From: Devosia sp. XK-2
Lineage (GTDB): Bacteria > Pseudomonadota > Alphaproteobacteria > Rhizobiales > Devosiaceae
DNA: 64,000 nt
Direction of reading: 5' to 3'
NCBI RefSeq assembly: GCF_037113415.1
Contig: NZ_CP146608.1
Location: 3,691,001-3,755,000 of the forward strand
The position numbers were made by a program, and so were the translations under genes. Shown piece after piece: positions 33,964 to 46,071 of this stretch (position 1 is the first letter of the stretch; every line of letters begins with the position of its first letter). The notes under the pieces are model-generated. The model was not told the DNA's origin. It did no database searches and saw nothing but the letters and a program-made list of their open reading frames with translations.

Positions 33964-34629
33964 ATGCAAACCAGCGTCCGTATTCTCGATACCATCCCCG
34001 TGACCCACAATGTCCGGCACTATCGCCTGGAGCGGCCCAAAAATTACCATTTCACGCCCGGCCAGGCGACCGAGGTCAGCATCGACCGGCCGGACTGGCA
34101 GGACAGGAAACGCCCCTTCACCTTTACCTGCCTGCCCGATGCCGACAGTCTCGAATTCACCATCAAAAGCTATTTCGACCACAATGGTGTGACCAATGCG
34201 CTCTGGTCGCTCGGCGCCGGCGACAGGCTGATCCTGCGCGATGTCTGGGGGACCATTCAATATAAGGGGCCGGGCACGTTCATTGCCGGGGGCGCTGGGG
34301 TTACCCCCTTCATCGCCATTCTGCGCCATCTCAACGCCACCGGCAAAATCGCCGGCAATCGGCTGATCGTCTCCAATCGCACCGAAAAGGACATTATCCT
34401 GCGCGAGGAATTCGAGGCCATGGCGGGGCTCGACGTGCTCTGGACCGTCACGGACGATCCCAAATCGTCCCTGCTGCAGGAGCGGATCGATGCGGGCTTT
34501 CTGGAACGGCACGTGCCCGAGCTGGATCAGAATTTTTACCTCTGCGGCCCCGACCCCATGGTCAAGGACCTGCGCGGCCTGCTCGAGGCGGCGGGCGCCG
34601 ATGTGGGTAATGTGACCTGGGAGAAGTAG
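33964..34629 (+). CDS. Ferredoxin/flavodoxin-NADP reductase-like flavoprotein
   Basis: A 221-residue FAD/NAD(P)-binding oxidoreductase. RPFTFTCLP is the FAD-binding RxYS-type motif, FIAGGAGVTPFIAILRHL the NAD(P) site and FYLCGPDPMV the C-terminal CGP motif. No ferredoxin domain is attached, so it needs a separate partner. AAGGAG lies just upstream of ATG 33964. It may move electrons between NAD(P)H and a ferredoxin or flavodoxin; the partner is unknown. Confidence 0.87.
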   Translation: MQTSVRILDTIPVTHNVRHYRLERPKNYHFTPGQATEVSIDRPDWQDRKRPFTFTCLPDADSLEFTIKSYFDHNGVTNALWSLGAGDRLILRDVWGTIQYKGPGTFIAGGAGVTPFIAILRHLNATGKIAGNRLIVSNRTEKDIILREEFEAMAGLDVLWTVTDDPKSSLLQERIDAGFLERHVPELDQNFYLCGPDPMVKDLRGLLEAAGADVGNVTWEK

Positions 34630-34775
34630 GCGGCGTCATGCCTTGCCTTTCCCCCCGGGGAGGTCTATATGAACGCCAACATCATTGCTCTCATATGAGG
34701 GTGGGTGCCCTGACCGGCCCCCGCTCTTTTTGTTTATCGGCGGGCATTGCGTCCGCCATTGCCGCCCAAACTGGA

Positions 34776-35399
34776 ATGACCCAATTGGCTTTCGACCTGA
34801 CCGAAAAGCGCTATATCAAGGAAACGGGCCTGGAAGCCCGCATTTCCCGCATTGTCGAGCCGGTGGCCAATGATCTCGGTTTTGCGCTGGTCCGGGTCAA
34901 GATCACCCCGGAAAACGGCTGCACGCTGCAGATCATGGCCGAAGACGAGAACGGCCGCTTCACCATCACCGATTGCGAGACCCTTTCCAAGGATCTTTCG
35001 CCGGTGCTGGACGTGGAAGACCCGATCGATCGCGAATATCACCTTGAAGTGTCCTCGCCCGGCATTGATCGCCCGCTGGTCCGCAAGCGCGATTACGAGC
35101 GCTTTATCGGCCATGAGGCCAAGGTCGAGCTCTCCGACATGATCAATGGCCGCAAGCGCTTCCGTGGCGACATCCATGCCGTCGATGACGAGGGCGTGAC
35201 CATCCGCCTGACCGATGCGCCCGGCGGCACCGATCCCGATCACAAGCTGGTTTTTTCCACCATTGCCGAAGCCAAGCTGGTGATGACCGACAAGCTCATG
35301 GACATGGCCCGTGCCGACCAGGAGCTGCACCCTATCGACGACGATGAGACCGAAACGGTCGAATACGCCGACAATGACGACTCCAAGGAGACCAACTGA
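34776..35399 (+). CDS. rimP: Ribosome maturation factor RimP
   Basis: A 207-residue 30S assembly factor. LEARISRIVEPVANDLGFALVRVKI and YHLEVSSPGIDRPL are family signatures, and the C-terminal SH3-like domain ends in an acidic tail. The frame is open from 34638, but ATG 34776 best fits family length, although no strong Shine-Dalgarno precedes it. The stop lies 1 nt before nusA, which is the standard rimP-nusA pair. Confidence 0.92.
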   Translation: MTQLAFDLTEKRYIKETGLEARISRIVEPVANDLGFALVRVKITPENGCTLQIMAEDENGRFTITDCETLSKDLSPVLDVEDPIDREYHLEVSSPGIDRPLVRKRDYERFIGHEAKVELSDMINGRKRFRGDIHAVDDEGVTIRLTDAPGGTDPDHKLVFSTIAEAKLVMTDKLMDMARADQELHPIDDDETETVEYADNDDSKETN

Positions 35400-35400
35400 A

Positions 35401-37002
35401 ATGGCCGTTAGCGCGAACCGCCTTGAGCTGTTGCAGATTGCCGATTCCGTCGCCCGCGAAAAGAATATCGACCGCATGGTCGTGATCGAGGCCATGCAGG
35501 ACGCCATGGAAAAGGCGGCCAAGGGCCGCTATGGCGCCGAGACCGAAATCAAGGTCGAGATCAATCCGCGCTCGGGCGAAACCCGCATGTGGCGCCTGCT
35601 TGAAATCGTCGATGAGGTCGAAGAACCCTCCCGCCAGGTCAATCTCAAGCTGGCCCAGGTCAAGAACCCGACCGCCAAGGTGGGCGACTTTTTGACAGAG
35701 CCGCTGCCGCCCATGGAATTTGGCCGTATCGCCGCCCAGTCGGCCAAGCAGGTCATCGTCCAGAAGGTGCGCGACGCCGAGCGCGACCGCATGTTCGAGG
35801 AATATTCCGGCCGCGTCGGCGAAGTGGTCAATGGCAGCGTCAAGCGCGTCGAATATGGCAATGTCATCGTCGATCTCGGGCGCGGCGAAGCCATTATCCG
35901 TCGCGATGAATTGATCCCGCGCGAAATGTTCCGCTATGGCGACCGCGTCCGCGCCTATATCTACGACGTGCGCCGCGAACAGCGCGGGCCGCAGATTTTC
36001 CTGTCGCGCACCCATCCTCAGTTCATGGCCAAGCTGTTCATGCAGGAAGTGCCGGAAATCTATGATGGGGTGATCACCATCCGCTCGATTGCCCGCGACC
36101 CGGGTTCGCGCGCCAAGATCGCCGTCACCTCCAATGATAGTTCGATCGACCCGGTCGGCGCCTGCGTCGGTATGCGCGGCTCGCGCGTGCAGGCCGTTGT
36201 GGCTGAACTTCAGGGCGAAAAGATCGACATCATCCCCTGGACCGATTCGATTGCCGACCTCGTGGTTTCGGCCCTGCAGCCGGCCGATGTGGCCAAGGTG
36301 GTTCTGGACGAACAGGCCGAGCGCATTGAAGTGGTTGTGCCCGATGAACAGCTCTCGCTGGCCATCGGTCGCCGTGGCCAGAATGTGCGCCTCGCGTCGC
36401 AGCTGATCGGCTGGGATATCGATATCCTGACCGAGCAGGAAGAAAGCGAACGGCGCCAGAAGGAATTCACCGAACGCTCGACCCTGTTCATGCAGGCCCT
36501 TGACGTTGACGAGATGGTTGCCCAGCTATTGGCTTCCGAAGGCTTCTCCTCGGTTGAGGAACTGGCCTATATTGAACCCGACGAAATTGCCTCGATTGAA
36601 GGCTTCGACGAGGAAACCGCCTCCGAGATCCAGAATCGTGCGGCCGAATATCTGGCCGAGATCGAGGCCAAGTTCGATGCCGAGCGCAAGGCGCTGGGCG
36701 TCGAGGACGAACTCTATGAAATCGCCGGTCTCAATGCCGCCATGCTGGTGGCTCTGGGCCAGGAAGACATTAAGTCGGTTGAGGACTTCGCCGGCTGTGC
36801 CGCCGACGATCTGGTCGGCTGGACCGAACGCAAGGATGGTGAAACCAAGCGCTTTGAAGGCACTTTCAAGGACTTCCCCGTATCCCGCGAGGAAGCCGAG
36901 GACATGATCATGCAGGCCCGTATCAAGGCCGGCTGGATCAGTGCCGAAGACCTGGCCGTCGAGGACGATGGCGAGGGCCAATCCGAGGAGGCGGCGGTCT
37001 AA
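35401..37002 (+). CDS. nusA: Transcription termination/antitermination protein NusA
   Basis: A 533-residue RNA polymerase-binding factor: N-terminal domain ([20 protein letters not shown]), S1 domain (about 135-200, [21 protein letters not shown]), two KH domains ([15 protein letters not shown] and [15 protein letters not shown]), and two C-terminal acidic helical repeats ([21 protein letters not shown] type). The longer open frame from 35311 runs inside rimP. Confidence 0.97.
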   Translation: MAVSANRLELLQIADSVAREKNIDRMVVIEAMQDAMEKAAKGRYGAETEIKVEINPRSGETRMWRLLEIVDEVEEPSRQVNLKLAQVKNPTAKVGDFLTEPLPPMEFGRIAAQSAKQVIVQKVRDAERDRMFEEYSGRVGEVVNGSVKRVEYGNVIVDLGRGEAIIRRDELIPREMFRYGDRVRAYIYDVRREQRGPQIFLSRTHPQFMAKLFMQEVPEIYDGVITIRSIARDPGSRAKIAVTSNDSSIDPVGACVGMRGSRVQAVVAELQGEKIDIIPWTDSIADLVVSALQPADVAKVVLDEQAERIEVVVPDEQLSLAIGRRGQNVRLASQLIGWDIDILTEQEESERRQKEFTERSTLFMQALDVDEMVAQLLASEGFSSVEELAYIEPDEIASIEGFDEETASEIQNRAAEYLAEIEAKFDAERKALGVEDELYEIAGLNAAMLVALGQEDIKSVEDFAGCAADDLVGWTERKDGETKRFEGTFKDFPVSREEAEDMIMQARIKAGWISAEDLAVEDDGEGQSEEAAV

Positions 37003-37047
37003 GGACCGCCCCTTTTGGGAGCACCGGCCTTGGCCCGGAGCGCGCAA

Positions 37048-37719
37048 ATGGTTAGAACCTGTGCCTTGACCCGGGCAGAAATGCCGGTCGAGGCTTTGGT
37101 GCGTTTTGTTCTCAGCCCCGATGGGCTGGTCGTGCCCGATGTCGAGGCGCGTGCCGAGGGCCGCGGTGTCTGGATTACACTGAGCCAGGCTGCGGTCGCC
37201 GAGGCGGTGAAGAAAAAGGCCTTTTCGCGCAGCCTCAAGGCGCAGGTCGAGGTGGCCGACGATCTGGCCGAACTGACGCGGACCCGGCTCGAGCAGCGGC
37301 TGCTTGCGGCTTTGGGCATGGCCCGCAAGGCGGGTCAGTTCGTTACCGGCGCCACCAAGGTCAAGACGGCGCTGCAATCGGGCGAGGCCGTGGCGCTATT
37401 GACGGCCAGCGATGCGGCCGAGGATGGCCGCAACAAGATGCTGGGGGCTTTAAAGGCCCTCAATCATGCCAGGCGCGAGGCCGGATTGACCGGTCCGGAC
37501 GTGCCGCATTTCGAATTGCTCTCAAGTGCGCAAATGGGTTTGGCACTTGGGCTGGAAAATGTGATACATGCTGCCCTCACAAGAGGGGCGGCAGCCCAAT
37601 CGGCGGTGGACAAGGCCAATAGACTGGCCCGCTACATCGCCCCAGCGACGCAGAACCACATCGACCGCCTCCCGGCGTCCGGTGTGCTTTTGCCCGCCGA
37701 ACAGGACGAAAGACGATAG
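37048..37719 (+). CDS. YlxR (DUF448) - L7Ae-like RNA-binding fusion
   Basis: A 223-residue protein. The first about 85 residues are DUF448 ([25 protein letters not shown]), and residues about 95-190 resemble an L7Ae/YlxQ RNA-binding domain ([21 protein letters not shown]). Such fusions between nusA and infB are common in alphaproteobacteria, while Firmicutes keep two genes. GGAG at 37037-37040 lies 7 nt before ATG 37048; a TTG at 37015 is the other option. Confidence 0.88.
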   Translation: MVRTCALTRAEMPVEALVRFVLSPDGLVVPDVEARAEGRGVWITLSQAAVAEAVKKKAFSRSLKAQVEVADDLAELTRTRLEQRLLAALGMARKAGQFVTGATKVKTALQSGEAVALLTASDAAEDGRNKMLGALKALNHARREAGLTGPDVPHFELLSSAQMGLALGLENVIHAALTRGAAAQSAVDKANRLARYIAPATQNHIDRLPASGVLLPAEQDERR

Positions 37720-37724
37720 GTAGT

Positions 37725-40496
37725 ATGGCTGATAACGACGACAAGCGTTCCGACGACACTGGCGCCAAGAAGACTCTGACCCTCAAGGGCGGCGCCGGGC
37801 TGGGCAATCGCCCCGGCGGGATGTCGCGCGGGCCTTCGCGCTCGACCGTGGTCGTGGAAAAACGCACGCGCATCGTGCCAAAACCCGCTGGCGGTCCGCC
37901 TGCTGGTGCTGGCCGCCCCGGCGGCCAGGGTGGCCGTCCGCAGGGCCGGCCCATGCAGCAGCAGAACCGTGCCCCTCTGGGATTGAGCGCGGCTGAAGCA
38001 GAGGCCCGCCGTCAGGCGCTGGCCCTGGCTGGCGCACGCCAGGCCGAGGATAAGGAACGCTTCGCCGCCGAAGAAGCGCGCCGCATCGAGGAAGACAATC
38101 GCCGCCGGCAGATTCGTGAAGAAGCTGCGCGGCAGGAAGAAGAACGCGCCAAGGCCGAAGAGGCCCGTCGGGCCGAAGAAGCTGTTGCGCGCAATGCCGA
38201 GCCAGAACCGGCGCCGGCCCCGCGCGAGGAATTCGTGCCGGCCAGCCAGCGTAATCCCGGTCCATCTGCGGTCCGTACCGTTGCCGGCCGTCCCGGCCAG
38301 GCGAACCGGCCGCAGCGCGCCGAGCGTCCTGCCGGTCGTCCCGGCGAGGGTGAGCGCGGGGCCCGCCCTGCTGGTGACCGTCGGCCCGCCGCCGGTGGCG
38401 CTGGGCGTCCTGCCGGTGATCGCCGTCCGGCCGGTGCCGGCATGGCGCCCATTGGTAATGTGCCGCCCGCCCCGCCCAGCGAGGCCGATGGCCGCCGCAC
38501 CCGTACCGGGGCACCGCAACAGCGTCCGACCACGGCTGCCGAGATCGAAAATGCCCGCCGCGCCAGCCGCGCCCAGCCCGAGCGCCCCTCGCGTCGCAGC
38601 GACGACAATTCCTCGCGCGGCCGCCTGACCGTTGCCAGCGCTACCACCGAAAGCGATCGCGATCGTGGTCCGTCCCTGGCTGCGATGCGCCGCCGTCGCG
38701 ACAAAAAGATGGGCCGCAACCAGCAGGATGCGCCCAAGCTCAGCCGCGAAGTCACCATTCCCGAAGCCATTACGGTGGGCGAGCTGGCCAACCGCATGGC
38801 CGAACGCTCGGTGACCGTGATCAAGATGCTGATGCAGCAGGGCGAAATGGCCAAGATCACCGATGTGATCGACGCCGATACCGCTGAATTGATCGCCACC
38901 GAATTGGGCCACACCGTCAAGCGCGTCTCTGAAGCCGATGTGGAAGAAGGCCTCTTCGACCTGCCCTCTGACGACAAGGCCGAGGACTTGGCCGATCGCG
39001 CGCCGGTCGTGACCATTATGGGTCACGTCGACCACGGCAAGACCAGCCTTCTCGACGCCATCCGCGAAGCCAATGTGGTTTCGGGCGAGGCCGGCGGGAT
39101 CACTCAGCATATCGGTGCCTATCAGGTCGAAAAGAACGGCAACAAGATCACCTTCCTCGATACCCCGGGCCACGAGGCGTTCACCGCCATGCGTGCCCGC
39201 GGCGCCCAGGCGACCGATATCGCGGTTCTGGTGGTGGCGGCCGATGACGGCGTCATGCCTCAGACCATCGAATCCATCAAGCATGCCAAGGCGGCCGGGG
39301 TCCCGATCATCGTGGCCATCAATAAGATGGACAAGCCCGAAGCCAATCCGCAGCGTGTCCGTACCGAATTGCTGCAGCACGAGGTTTTCGTCGAATCCAT
39401 GGGCGGCGATGTGCTCGACGTGGAAGTCTCGGCCAAGACCCAGGCGGGTCTGGACAAACTGCTCGAAACCATCCTGCTGCAGGCCGAAGTGCTCGAACTC
39501 AAGGCCCCCCATGACGGGCGCGCCGAGGGTCTGGTCATCGAAGCCAAGCTCGACAAGGGCCGTGGCGCTGTTGCCACGGTTCTGGTGCAGCGCGGCACGC
39601 TCAAGGTCGGCGATATCCTCGTGGCCGGTACCGAAATGGCCCGCGTCCGCGCGCTGATCAACGATCAGGGAGACCAGGTCAAGGAAGCCGGTCCCTCCGT
39701 GCCGGTGGAAGTGCTGGGCTTTAATGGTGTACCGAGTGCAGGCGATCGCTTCTCGGTGGTCGAAAGCGAAGCGCGTGCCCGCGAAGTCACCGAATATCGC
39801 CAGCGCGCCATCCGCGAAAAGACCGCTGGCGGCGGCGCCACCAGCCTCGAGCAGATGATGAACCAGCTCAAGGCCTCGGGCATCTCCAAGTTCCCGCTGG
39901 TCATCAAGGGCGACGTGCAGGGTTCGGTGGAAGCGATTGTCGCTTCGCTCAACAAGCTCTCGACCGACGAAGTCTCCGCCCAGATCCTGATGAGCGGCGT
40001 GGGCGGCATCACCGAAAGCGATGTCACCCTGGCCTCGGCCAGCAATGCCATCATCATCGGCTTCAATGTCCGCGCCAATAAGCAGGCGCAGGATCTGGCC
40101 ACCCGCGACGGCATCGAAATCCGCTACTACAACATCATCTATGACCTCGTGGATGACGTGAAGAGCGCCATGTCGGGCCTGCTCGCGCCGGAACGCCGCG
40201 AAACCTTCATTGGCTACGCCAAGATCCTGGAAGTCTTCCAGATCACCAAGGTGGGCAAGGTGGCCGGCTGTCAGGTCACCGAAGGTATCGTGGAACGCGG
40301 TGCTGGCGTCCGCCTCTTGCGCGACGACGTGGTCATCCACGAAGGCAAGCTCAAGACGCTCAAGCGCTTCAAGGACGAAGTCAAGGAAGTGGCCGTCGGC
40401 CAGGAATGCGGCATGGCCTTCGAGAATTACGAAGACATCCGCGCCGGCGACGTTATCGAATGCTTCCGCGTCGAGACCGTACAGCGTTCGCTCTAG
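37725..40496 (+). CDS. infB: Translation initiation factor IF-2
   Basis: A 923-residue GTPase placing initiator tRNA on the ribosome. A long low-complexity N-terminus (charged Glu/Arg/Ala stretch about 85-160, then Pro/Gly/Arg-rich to about 300) precedes the IF2N segment ([20 protein letters not shown]). G motifs: [27 protein letters not shown]-terminal domains bind fMet-tRNA. A strong terminator follows and ends the metK-infB block. Confidence 0.98.
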   Translation: MADNDDKRSDDTGAKKTLTLKGGAGLGNRPGGMSRGPSRSTVVVEKRTRIVPKPAGGPPAGAGRPGGQGGRPQGRPMQQQNRAPLGLSAAEAEARRQALALAGARQAEDKERFAAEEARRIEEDNRRRQIREEAARQEEERAKAEEARRAEEAVARNAEPEPAPAPREEFVPASQRNPGPSAVRTVAGRPGQANRPQRAERPAGRPGEGERGARPAGDRRPAAGGAGRPAGDRRPAGAGMAPIGNVPPAPPSEADGRRTRTGAPQQRPTTAAEIENARRASRAQPERPSRRSDDNSSRGRLTVASATTESDRDRGPSLAAMRRRRDKKMGRNQQDAPKLSREVTIPEAITVGELANRMAERSVTVIKMLMQQGEMAKITDVIDADTAELIATELGHTVKRVSEADVEEGLFDLPSDDKAEDLADRAPVVTIMGHVDHGKTSLLDAIREANVVSGEAGGITQHIGAYQVEKNGNKITFLDTPGHEAFTAMRARGAQATDIAVLVVAADDGVMPQTIESIKHAKAAGVPIIVAINKMDKPEANPQRVRTELLQHEVFVESMGGDVLDVEVSAKTQAGLDKLLETILLQAEVLELKAPHDGRAEGLVIEAKLDKGRGAVATVLVQRGTLKVGDILVAGTEMARVRALINDQGDQVKEAGPSVPVEVLGFNGVPSAGDRFSVVESEARAREVTEYRQRAIREKTAGGGATSLEQMMNQLKASGISKFPLVIKGDVQGSVEAIVASLNKLSTDEVSAQILMSGVGGITESDVTLASASNAIIIGFNVRANKQAQDLATRDGIEIRYYNIIYDLVDDVKSAMSGLLAPERRETFIGYAKILEVFQITKVGKVAGCQVTEGIVERGAGVRLLRDDVVIHEGKLKTLKRFKDEVKEVAVGQECGMAFENYEDIRAGDVIECFRVETVQRSL

Positions 40497-40521
40497 GACT
40501 TTCGCAAGTGGGAGAATTAAG

Positions 40522-40552
40522 AAGGCGCGGAGCAATCCGCGCCTTTTTTTGT
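40522..40552 (+). terminator. Intrinsic terminator after infB
   Basis: AAGGCGCGGA (40522-40531) and TCCGCGCCTT (40536-40545) form a 10-bp stem with loop GCAA, followed by a run of T. rbfA, normally cotranscribed with infB, does not follow. Confidence 0.92.
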
Positions 40553-40615
40553 CTGTCCGGGATTCGTCCCCGCTCAGGGTGGCCCGGAGGAGACAACAGC
40601 AAGGAGGTCTTGCAC

Positions 40616-41380
40616 TTAGCTCACGCCGTACTCTGCCGCAAACCGCTCCGCCCATACCCTGTTGGTTGCGTCGGCCATCTTGGCCGTCGGCACTGCCATG
40701 CCGAGAGCCACCTTCTGGTCCAGCCCCAGCCGCGCAAAAATCCCCGCCAGTGTCTGCTGCGGCGCCTTGGTGACCTCTTCATATCGCAGTCGCAGCGGCT
40801 CGATCCCATGGCTGGCAAAGAACGTGTCCCAGGCCCTGTCATCGCTCACCAGCTCCGCCAGCACAGCAGCAATCCTATCCCCGTCGTAGACAGGCTCTGG
40901 TCGCTCCACGTCCCCTTCCAGGACGCTACCGTCGGCATTGAGGTGCCAAAGGCCGGTTTGCTCTGCGCGAACCAATGAAATGGCCTGACTGAGCTTATTG
41001 CCCCGCGAAATGTAAATATAGAGCAGCGGGCCGAATGCCTTATGGAGACCTGTCGGCAGCTCGCCAGTCCCGCCCAATGCGCGTCGCAACCGTCGGTTCG
41101 CATCGGCGAGACTGCGATACATGATGCGCAGGCCGAACACCCCGGTACCGGCCGTGCCCACCTTACGCATGGCATCAAGATAGGCGCGGTCAAAGCTCGG
41201 CCCGTCGGTGCCCGCGATTGAGGACACGCCCCATTGCTCGGCCCACCAGGCAATGTCGACCTCACGAAAGTAAGAGTTGGGCCGCCCGGCAATGCCACTG
41301 CGATAAAGCATTTCGCAGAGGAGTGTGCTGCCCGAGCGCGGTGTGCCACAGATGACATAGGCTTTATGCGTTTCGGTCAT
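40616..41380 (-). CDS. Stf0-type sulfotransferase
   Basis: A 254-residue PAPS-dependent sulfotransferase. The 5'-phosphosulfate loop YVICGTPRSGSTLLCEML lies at the N-terminus, and DRAYLDAMRKVGTAGTGVFGLR and the LSQAISLVRAEQTGLWH segment match the Stf0 family, whose founder sulfates trehalose in mycobacteria. The acceptor here is unknown. The frame is open to 41449, but ATG 41380 puts the P-loop near the start as in relatives. Confidence 0.85.
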   Translation of the reverse strand: MTETHKAYVICGTPRSGSTLLCEMLYRSGIAGRPNSYFREVDIAWWAEQWGVSSIAGTDGPSFDRAYLDAMRKVGTAGTGVFGLRIMYRSLADANRRLRRALGGTGELPTGLHKAFGPLLYIYISRGNKLSQAISLVRAEQTGLWHLNADGSVLEGDVERPEPVYDGDRIAAVLAELVSDDRAWDTFFASHGIEPLRLRYEEVTKAPQQTLAGIFARLGLDQKVALGMAVPTAKMADATNRVWAERFAAEYGVS

Positions 41381-41459
41381 GCAGGCCTCGGTGGTGGTTG
41401 GAACAACCATGCATAACCTGTGCCGAGGGGAAAGGCGCACCTTCCGCACAACCGAAGCC

Positions 41460-41502
41460 CAATAGAAAAGGCCCGCCTCCTTTTGCTGGAGAACGGGCCT
41501 TG
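41460..41502 (-). terminator. Terminator after the L,D-transpeptidase gene
   Basis: Arms AAGGCCCG (41468-41475) and CGGGCCTT (41494-41501) form the stem, with an inner CTCC/GGAG pair. On the minus strand the stem ends in TTTTCTATT, so it stops transcription coming from 42209 to 41562. Confidence 0.75.
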
Positions 41503-41561
41503 GTGTTACCGGAGGCGGGTGACTACGGTGAAAACCGACGCCGCCGGCAATCTCGGGAAAC

Positions 41562-42209
41562 TTAATTGATCACTGTCACGCGCGCACCAACAGGCACGCG
41601 GGCATAGAGATCGATAATGTCTTGGTTCATCAGGCGAATGCAGCCCGACGAGACATTGGTGCCGATTGTATAGGGTTCGGTGGTGCCATGGATACGGAAC
41701 AGAGTGTCGCGGCCATTCTTGTAGAGATAAAGCGCGCGCGGTCCCAGGGGGTTTTCCGAACCGGGGCCCATGCCATTGGCATAGGGGCCGTAGCGGTCGG
41801 GCTCGCGGGCGATCATGGCCTGGGTCGGGGTCCAGCGCGGCCATTGCGCCTTGCGGCCGATCGTGGCCTGGCCGCGGAACACCAAGGCTTCGTCCTTGCC
41901 CACGCCAATGCCATAGCGCAGGGCCCGGTTATTCTCGAGCACGAGATAGAGATAGTGCGCCGGCGTATCGACCACCAGCGTGCCAGGACGCTCACTGGTG
42001 TAATAGGGCACCTCCTGGCGCCACCATTTCGGATCGACGCGCCTCAAATCCATGGCAGCCACAAAATAAGGCTCGCCCATCACCGGCCCATACATGCGCA
42101 GGTAATAAGGATCGATCACCGGTTCCTGCACCACGGGCTGACGCGTGGTGGAGCAAGCCGAAAGAGCGGTGGCGGAGAGGCCAAGCAGGAACAGGCGGCG
42201 GGAAATCAA
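41562..42209 (-). CDS. L,D-transpeptidase (YkuD domain) lipoprotein
   Basis: A 215-residue cell-wall enzyme forming 3-3 peptidoglycan links or anchoring proteins. The catalytic motif is HGTTEPYTIGTNVSSGCIRL. The start is probably TTG at 42209: GAGG lies 8 nt before it, and the product then begins MISRRLFLLGLSATALSAC, a complete lipoprotein signal with lipobox. ATG codons at 42251 and 42260 would add a poor extension. A terminator follows. Confidence 0.85.
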   Translation of the reverse strand: MISRRLFLLGLSATALSACSTTRQPVVQEPVIDPYYLRMYGPVMGEPYFVAAMDLRRVDPKWWRQEVPYYTSERPGTLVVDTPAHYLYLVLENNRALRYGIGVGKDEALVFRGQATIGRKAQWPRWTPTQAMIAREPDRYGPYANGMGPGSENPLGPRALYLYKNGRDTLFRIHGTTEPYTIGTNVSSGCIRLMNQDIIDLYARVPVGARVTVIN

Positions 42210-42356
42210 AACAACAACCTCAGGGCAGACGGGGGAGAAGGTGAACGCCATACGCGTCATGCTTATGAGTAACGCTTCATGGCCTTAACGTGGCACCAAT
42301 AGGGCCGTTCCTCGCCACAATGTGATGACGGCGCAGCTGTTGCATCCGCGCCACAG

Positions 42357-42911
42357 CTAGCCTCGCGCCAATGTGGCAATCGCCTCAAGCACGGCCGGCG
42401 CGGCGCCTGCGGCCTCGTGATCCACCCCGGGCAGGATGACAATCTGTGCGTTGGGCAGGGTGGCCTTGTAACGCTCGGCATGGTCCAGCGGAACCACTGC
42501 GTCGCTATCGCCCTGCAGGATCGTCAGCCGCGACAGGTCCACCAGTTTCTCGGCAGCATCCCCTGGCAGCACAAAACTTTCAAACGCCCAGTCCGGCGCA
42601 CCCCAGAAGGGCGCCGCGACCGTGATGACACCTTTCAAATTCACCGGCACGCCGAGCCGCGCCAGGCCCTGAAGCGCAATCGACCCGCCCAGTGAATGCC
42701 CCACAATGATCAGGTCATGCTCAATCCCGGTCACCTCGGATTCGAAGGCTGCCAGCCAGCTTTCGGCCTCGGGATTATCCGGGTCGGGCATAAGCGGCGC
42801 CTTGAAATGCAGGCCCGTCGGCAGCCCGGCCGCCAGAGCCTCGCGCAAGGCGCTGCTGCCCTCGCCCGGATCCTGCGTTCCGGCGCTGTGAATGAAGAGC
42901 ACTGTGGTCAT
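42357..42911 (-). CDS. Small alpha/beta hydrolase (RBBP9/YdeN-like)
   Basis: A 184-residue serine hydrolase. The nucleophile elbow is VGHSLGGS; the acid is probably in GDSDAVVP and the His in GVDHEAAG. The compact size matches the RBBP9/YdeN (DUF676-like) group. Substrate unknown. ATG 42911 begins MTTVLFIHSAGTQDPG, whereas the extension to 42977 overlaps the pnp terminator. It lies downstream of pnp on the same strand. Confidence 0.82.
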   Translation of the reverse strand: MTTVLFIHSAGTQDPGEGSSALREALAAGLPTGLHFKAPLMPDPDNPEAESWLAAFESEVTGIEHDLIIVGHSLGGSIALQGLARLGVPVNLKGVITVAAPFWGAPDWAFESFVLPGDAAEKLVDLSRLTILQGDSDAVVPLDHAERYKATLPNAQIVILPGVDHEAAGAAPAVLEAIATLARG

Positions 42912-42975
42912 CTCGGTCTCCCTGCCGCCTGGGGTCCCAACGCCATATGGGCCATCATCGGTTCCAGTTTGGCGC

Positions 42976-43004
42976 AAACAAAAAGGCCCGGATCGCTCCG
43001 GGCC
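42976..43004 (-). terminator. Intrinsic terminator after pnp
   Basis: GGCCCGGA (42985-42992) and TCCGGGCC (42997-43004) form an 8-bp stem with a 4-nt loop. On the minus strand it is followed by TTTTTGTTT. Confidence 0.85.
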
Positions 43005-43028
43005 CTCTATTGGTCGGGCGAGGCCGCC

Positions 43029-45164
<2,136 letters not shown>

Positions 45165-45478
45165 CTTGTTTTTCGTCTTTCCATTCTGCCGGAAGCGCGG
45201 GAACGCGGGGTTAGGCTGATGCCCCACGAACGTTTCCGGTGTGCCCGCACTCGGCAATCGCACCCTATGTGCATGCCGGCTCAAAATCAGGCACAGGTTC
45301 ATCTTTGGCAGGGACAGAACATGGACAAGACAATGAGCCTCTCCAGCAGCGGAAGAAGCCGATAATCCTGCCATGCTCCGGCAATGCCGGCCTATGGCGC
45401 CGGACCTTGTTGTCCGGCATGCCCTCTAGAAGGGCAAACCGGCGCGGAAGCCAGGCTCCCGCGCCGGAAAGTCGTCTT
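45165..45478 (-). promoter_or_regulatory. rpsO-pnp spacer with stem-loops
   Basis: This 314-nt gap holds no gene. Next to rpsO is a strong hairpin (CCGGCGCGG 45439-45447 with CCGCGCCGG 45459-45467), on the minus strand followed by TTTGCCC, and another CCGGAC/GTCCGG hairpin lies closer to pnp. In E. coli the pnp leader is an RNase III and PNPase autoregulation site; a similar role here is inference. Confidence 0.5.
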
Positions 45479-45748
45479 TTAGCGACGCAGGCCGAGCTTC
45501 TCGATCAACGTCTTGTAGCGGTTCTCGTCAATCCGCTTGAGATAGTCGAGAAGCGAACGACGGGTCGAAACCAGCTTCAGCAGGCCACGGCGGGAATGGT
45601 TATCCTTGTTGTGGCCCTTGAAGTGCTCGGTCAGGTTCGAGATACGCTCGGACAGGATCGCGACCTGGACCTCCGGCGAACCGGTATCATTGGCCTTGGT
45701 GGCATATTCCTGGATGAGCTGGCTCTTGCGTTCAGCAGTGATCGACAT
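45479..45748 (-). CDS. rpsO: 30S ribosomal protein S15
   Basis: An 89-residue ribosomal protein beginning [30 protein letters not shown] (quoted here only as a landmark in two parts: the start MSITAERK and the core [10 protein letters not shown]). The [12 protein letters not shown] loop contacts 16S rRNA. In E. coli S15 represses its own mRNA. A hairpin lies in the leader upstream. Confidence 0.98.
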   Translation of the reverse strand: MSITAERKSQLIQEYATKANDTGSPEVQVAILSERISNLTEHFKGHNKDNHSRRGLLKLVSTRRSLLDYLKRIDENRYKTLIEKLGLRR

Positions 45749-46071
45749 CGGGCATATCCTTTCGAAAAATGAGGATGTTGGTCGCCCCAGCCGGGATGTC
45801 GTCCAGGAGGGGCCAATGGTCTTGGCTGGGCCGGGACAGACAAGTCCCGGCGCCGGCTGGCGCTCCTATAGGGCAAAAGGGGGCAAAAGACCAGAATTTA
45901 TTGGCTTGGCTTCAGGACGGCCTGCGGCCGGGCCAATGGGCGATTTCCGCCTGGAGCGCTTCGCGTAAACCTGGCAATGGTTCTGCTCCTCGGCCTTCGA
46001 CCCGAGGATCGGAAACGCGACAAAGCAGATATTTGCAATGCGCCGGCGGTGCAATAAAAAGCTGCTGTGCT
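45749..46071 (-). promoter_or_regulatory. rpsO upstream region with leader hairpin
   Basis: This 323-nt gap holds no gene. AAGGA lies just upstream of the rpsO start. CCGGGAC (45831-45837) and GTCCCGG (45844-45850) form a 7-bp hairpin flanked by further GC-rich complementary text, possibly an S15 autoregulatory leader. No clear promoter boxes were found. Confidence 0.4.

Noticed and set aside
37632..40655. A 1007-codon open frame on the minus strand across infB
   Set aside because: It is a shadow of high-GC codon use in infB: composition is His/Gly/Asp-rich with no domain, while the + frame is a complete IF-2.
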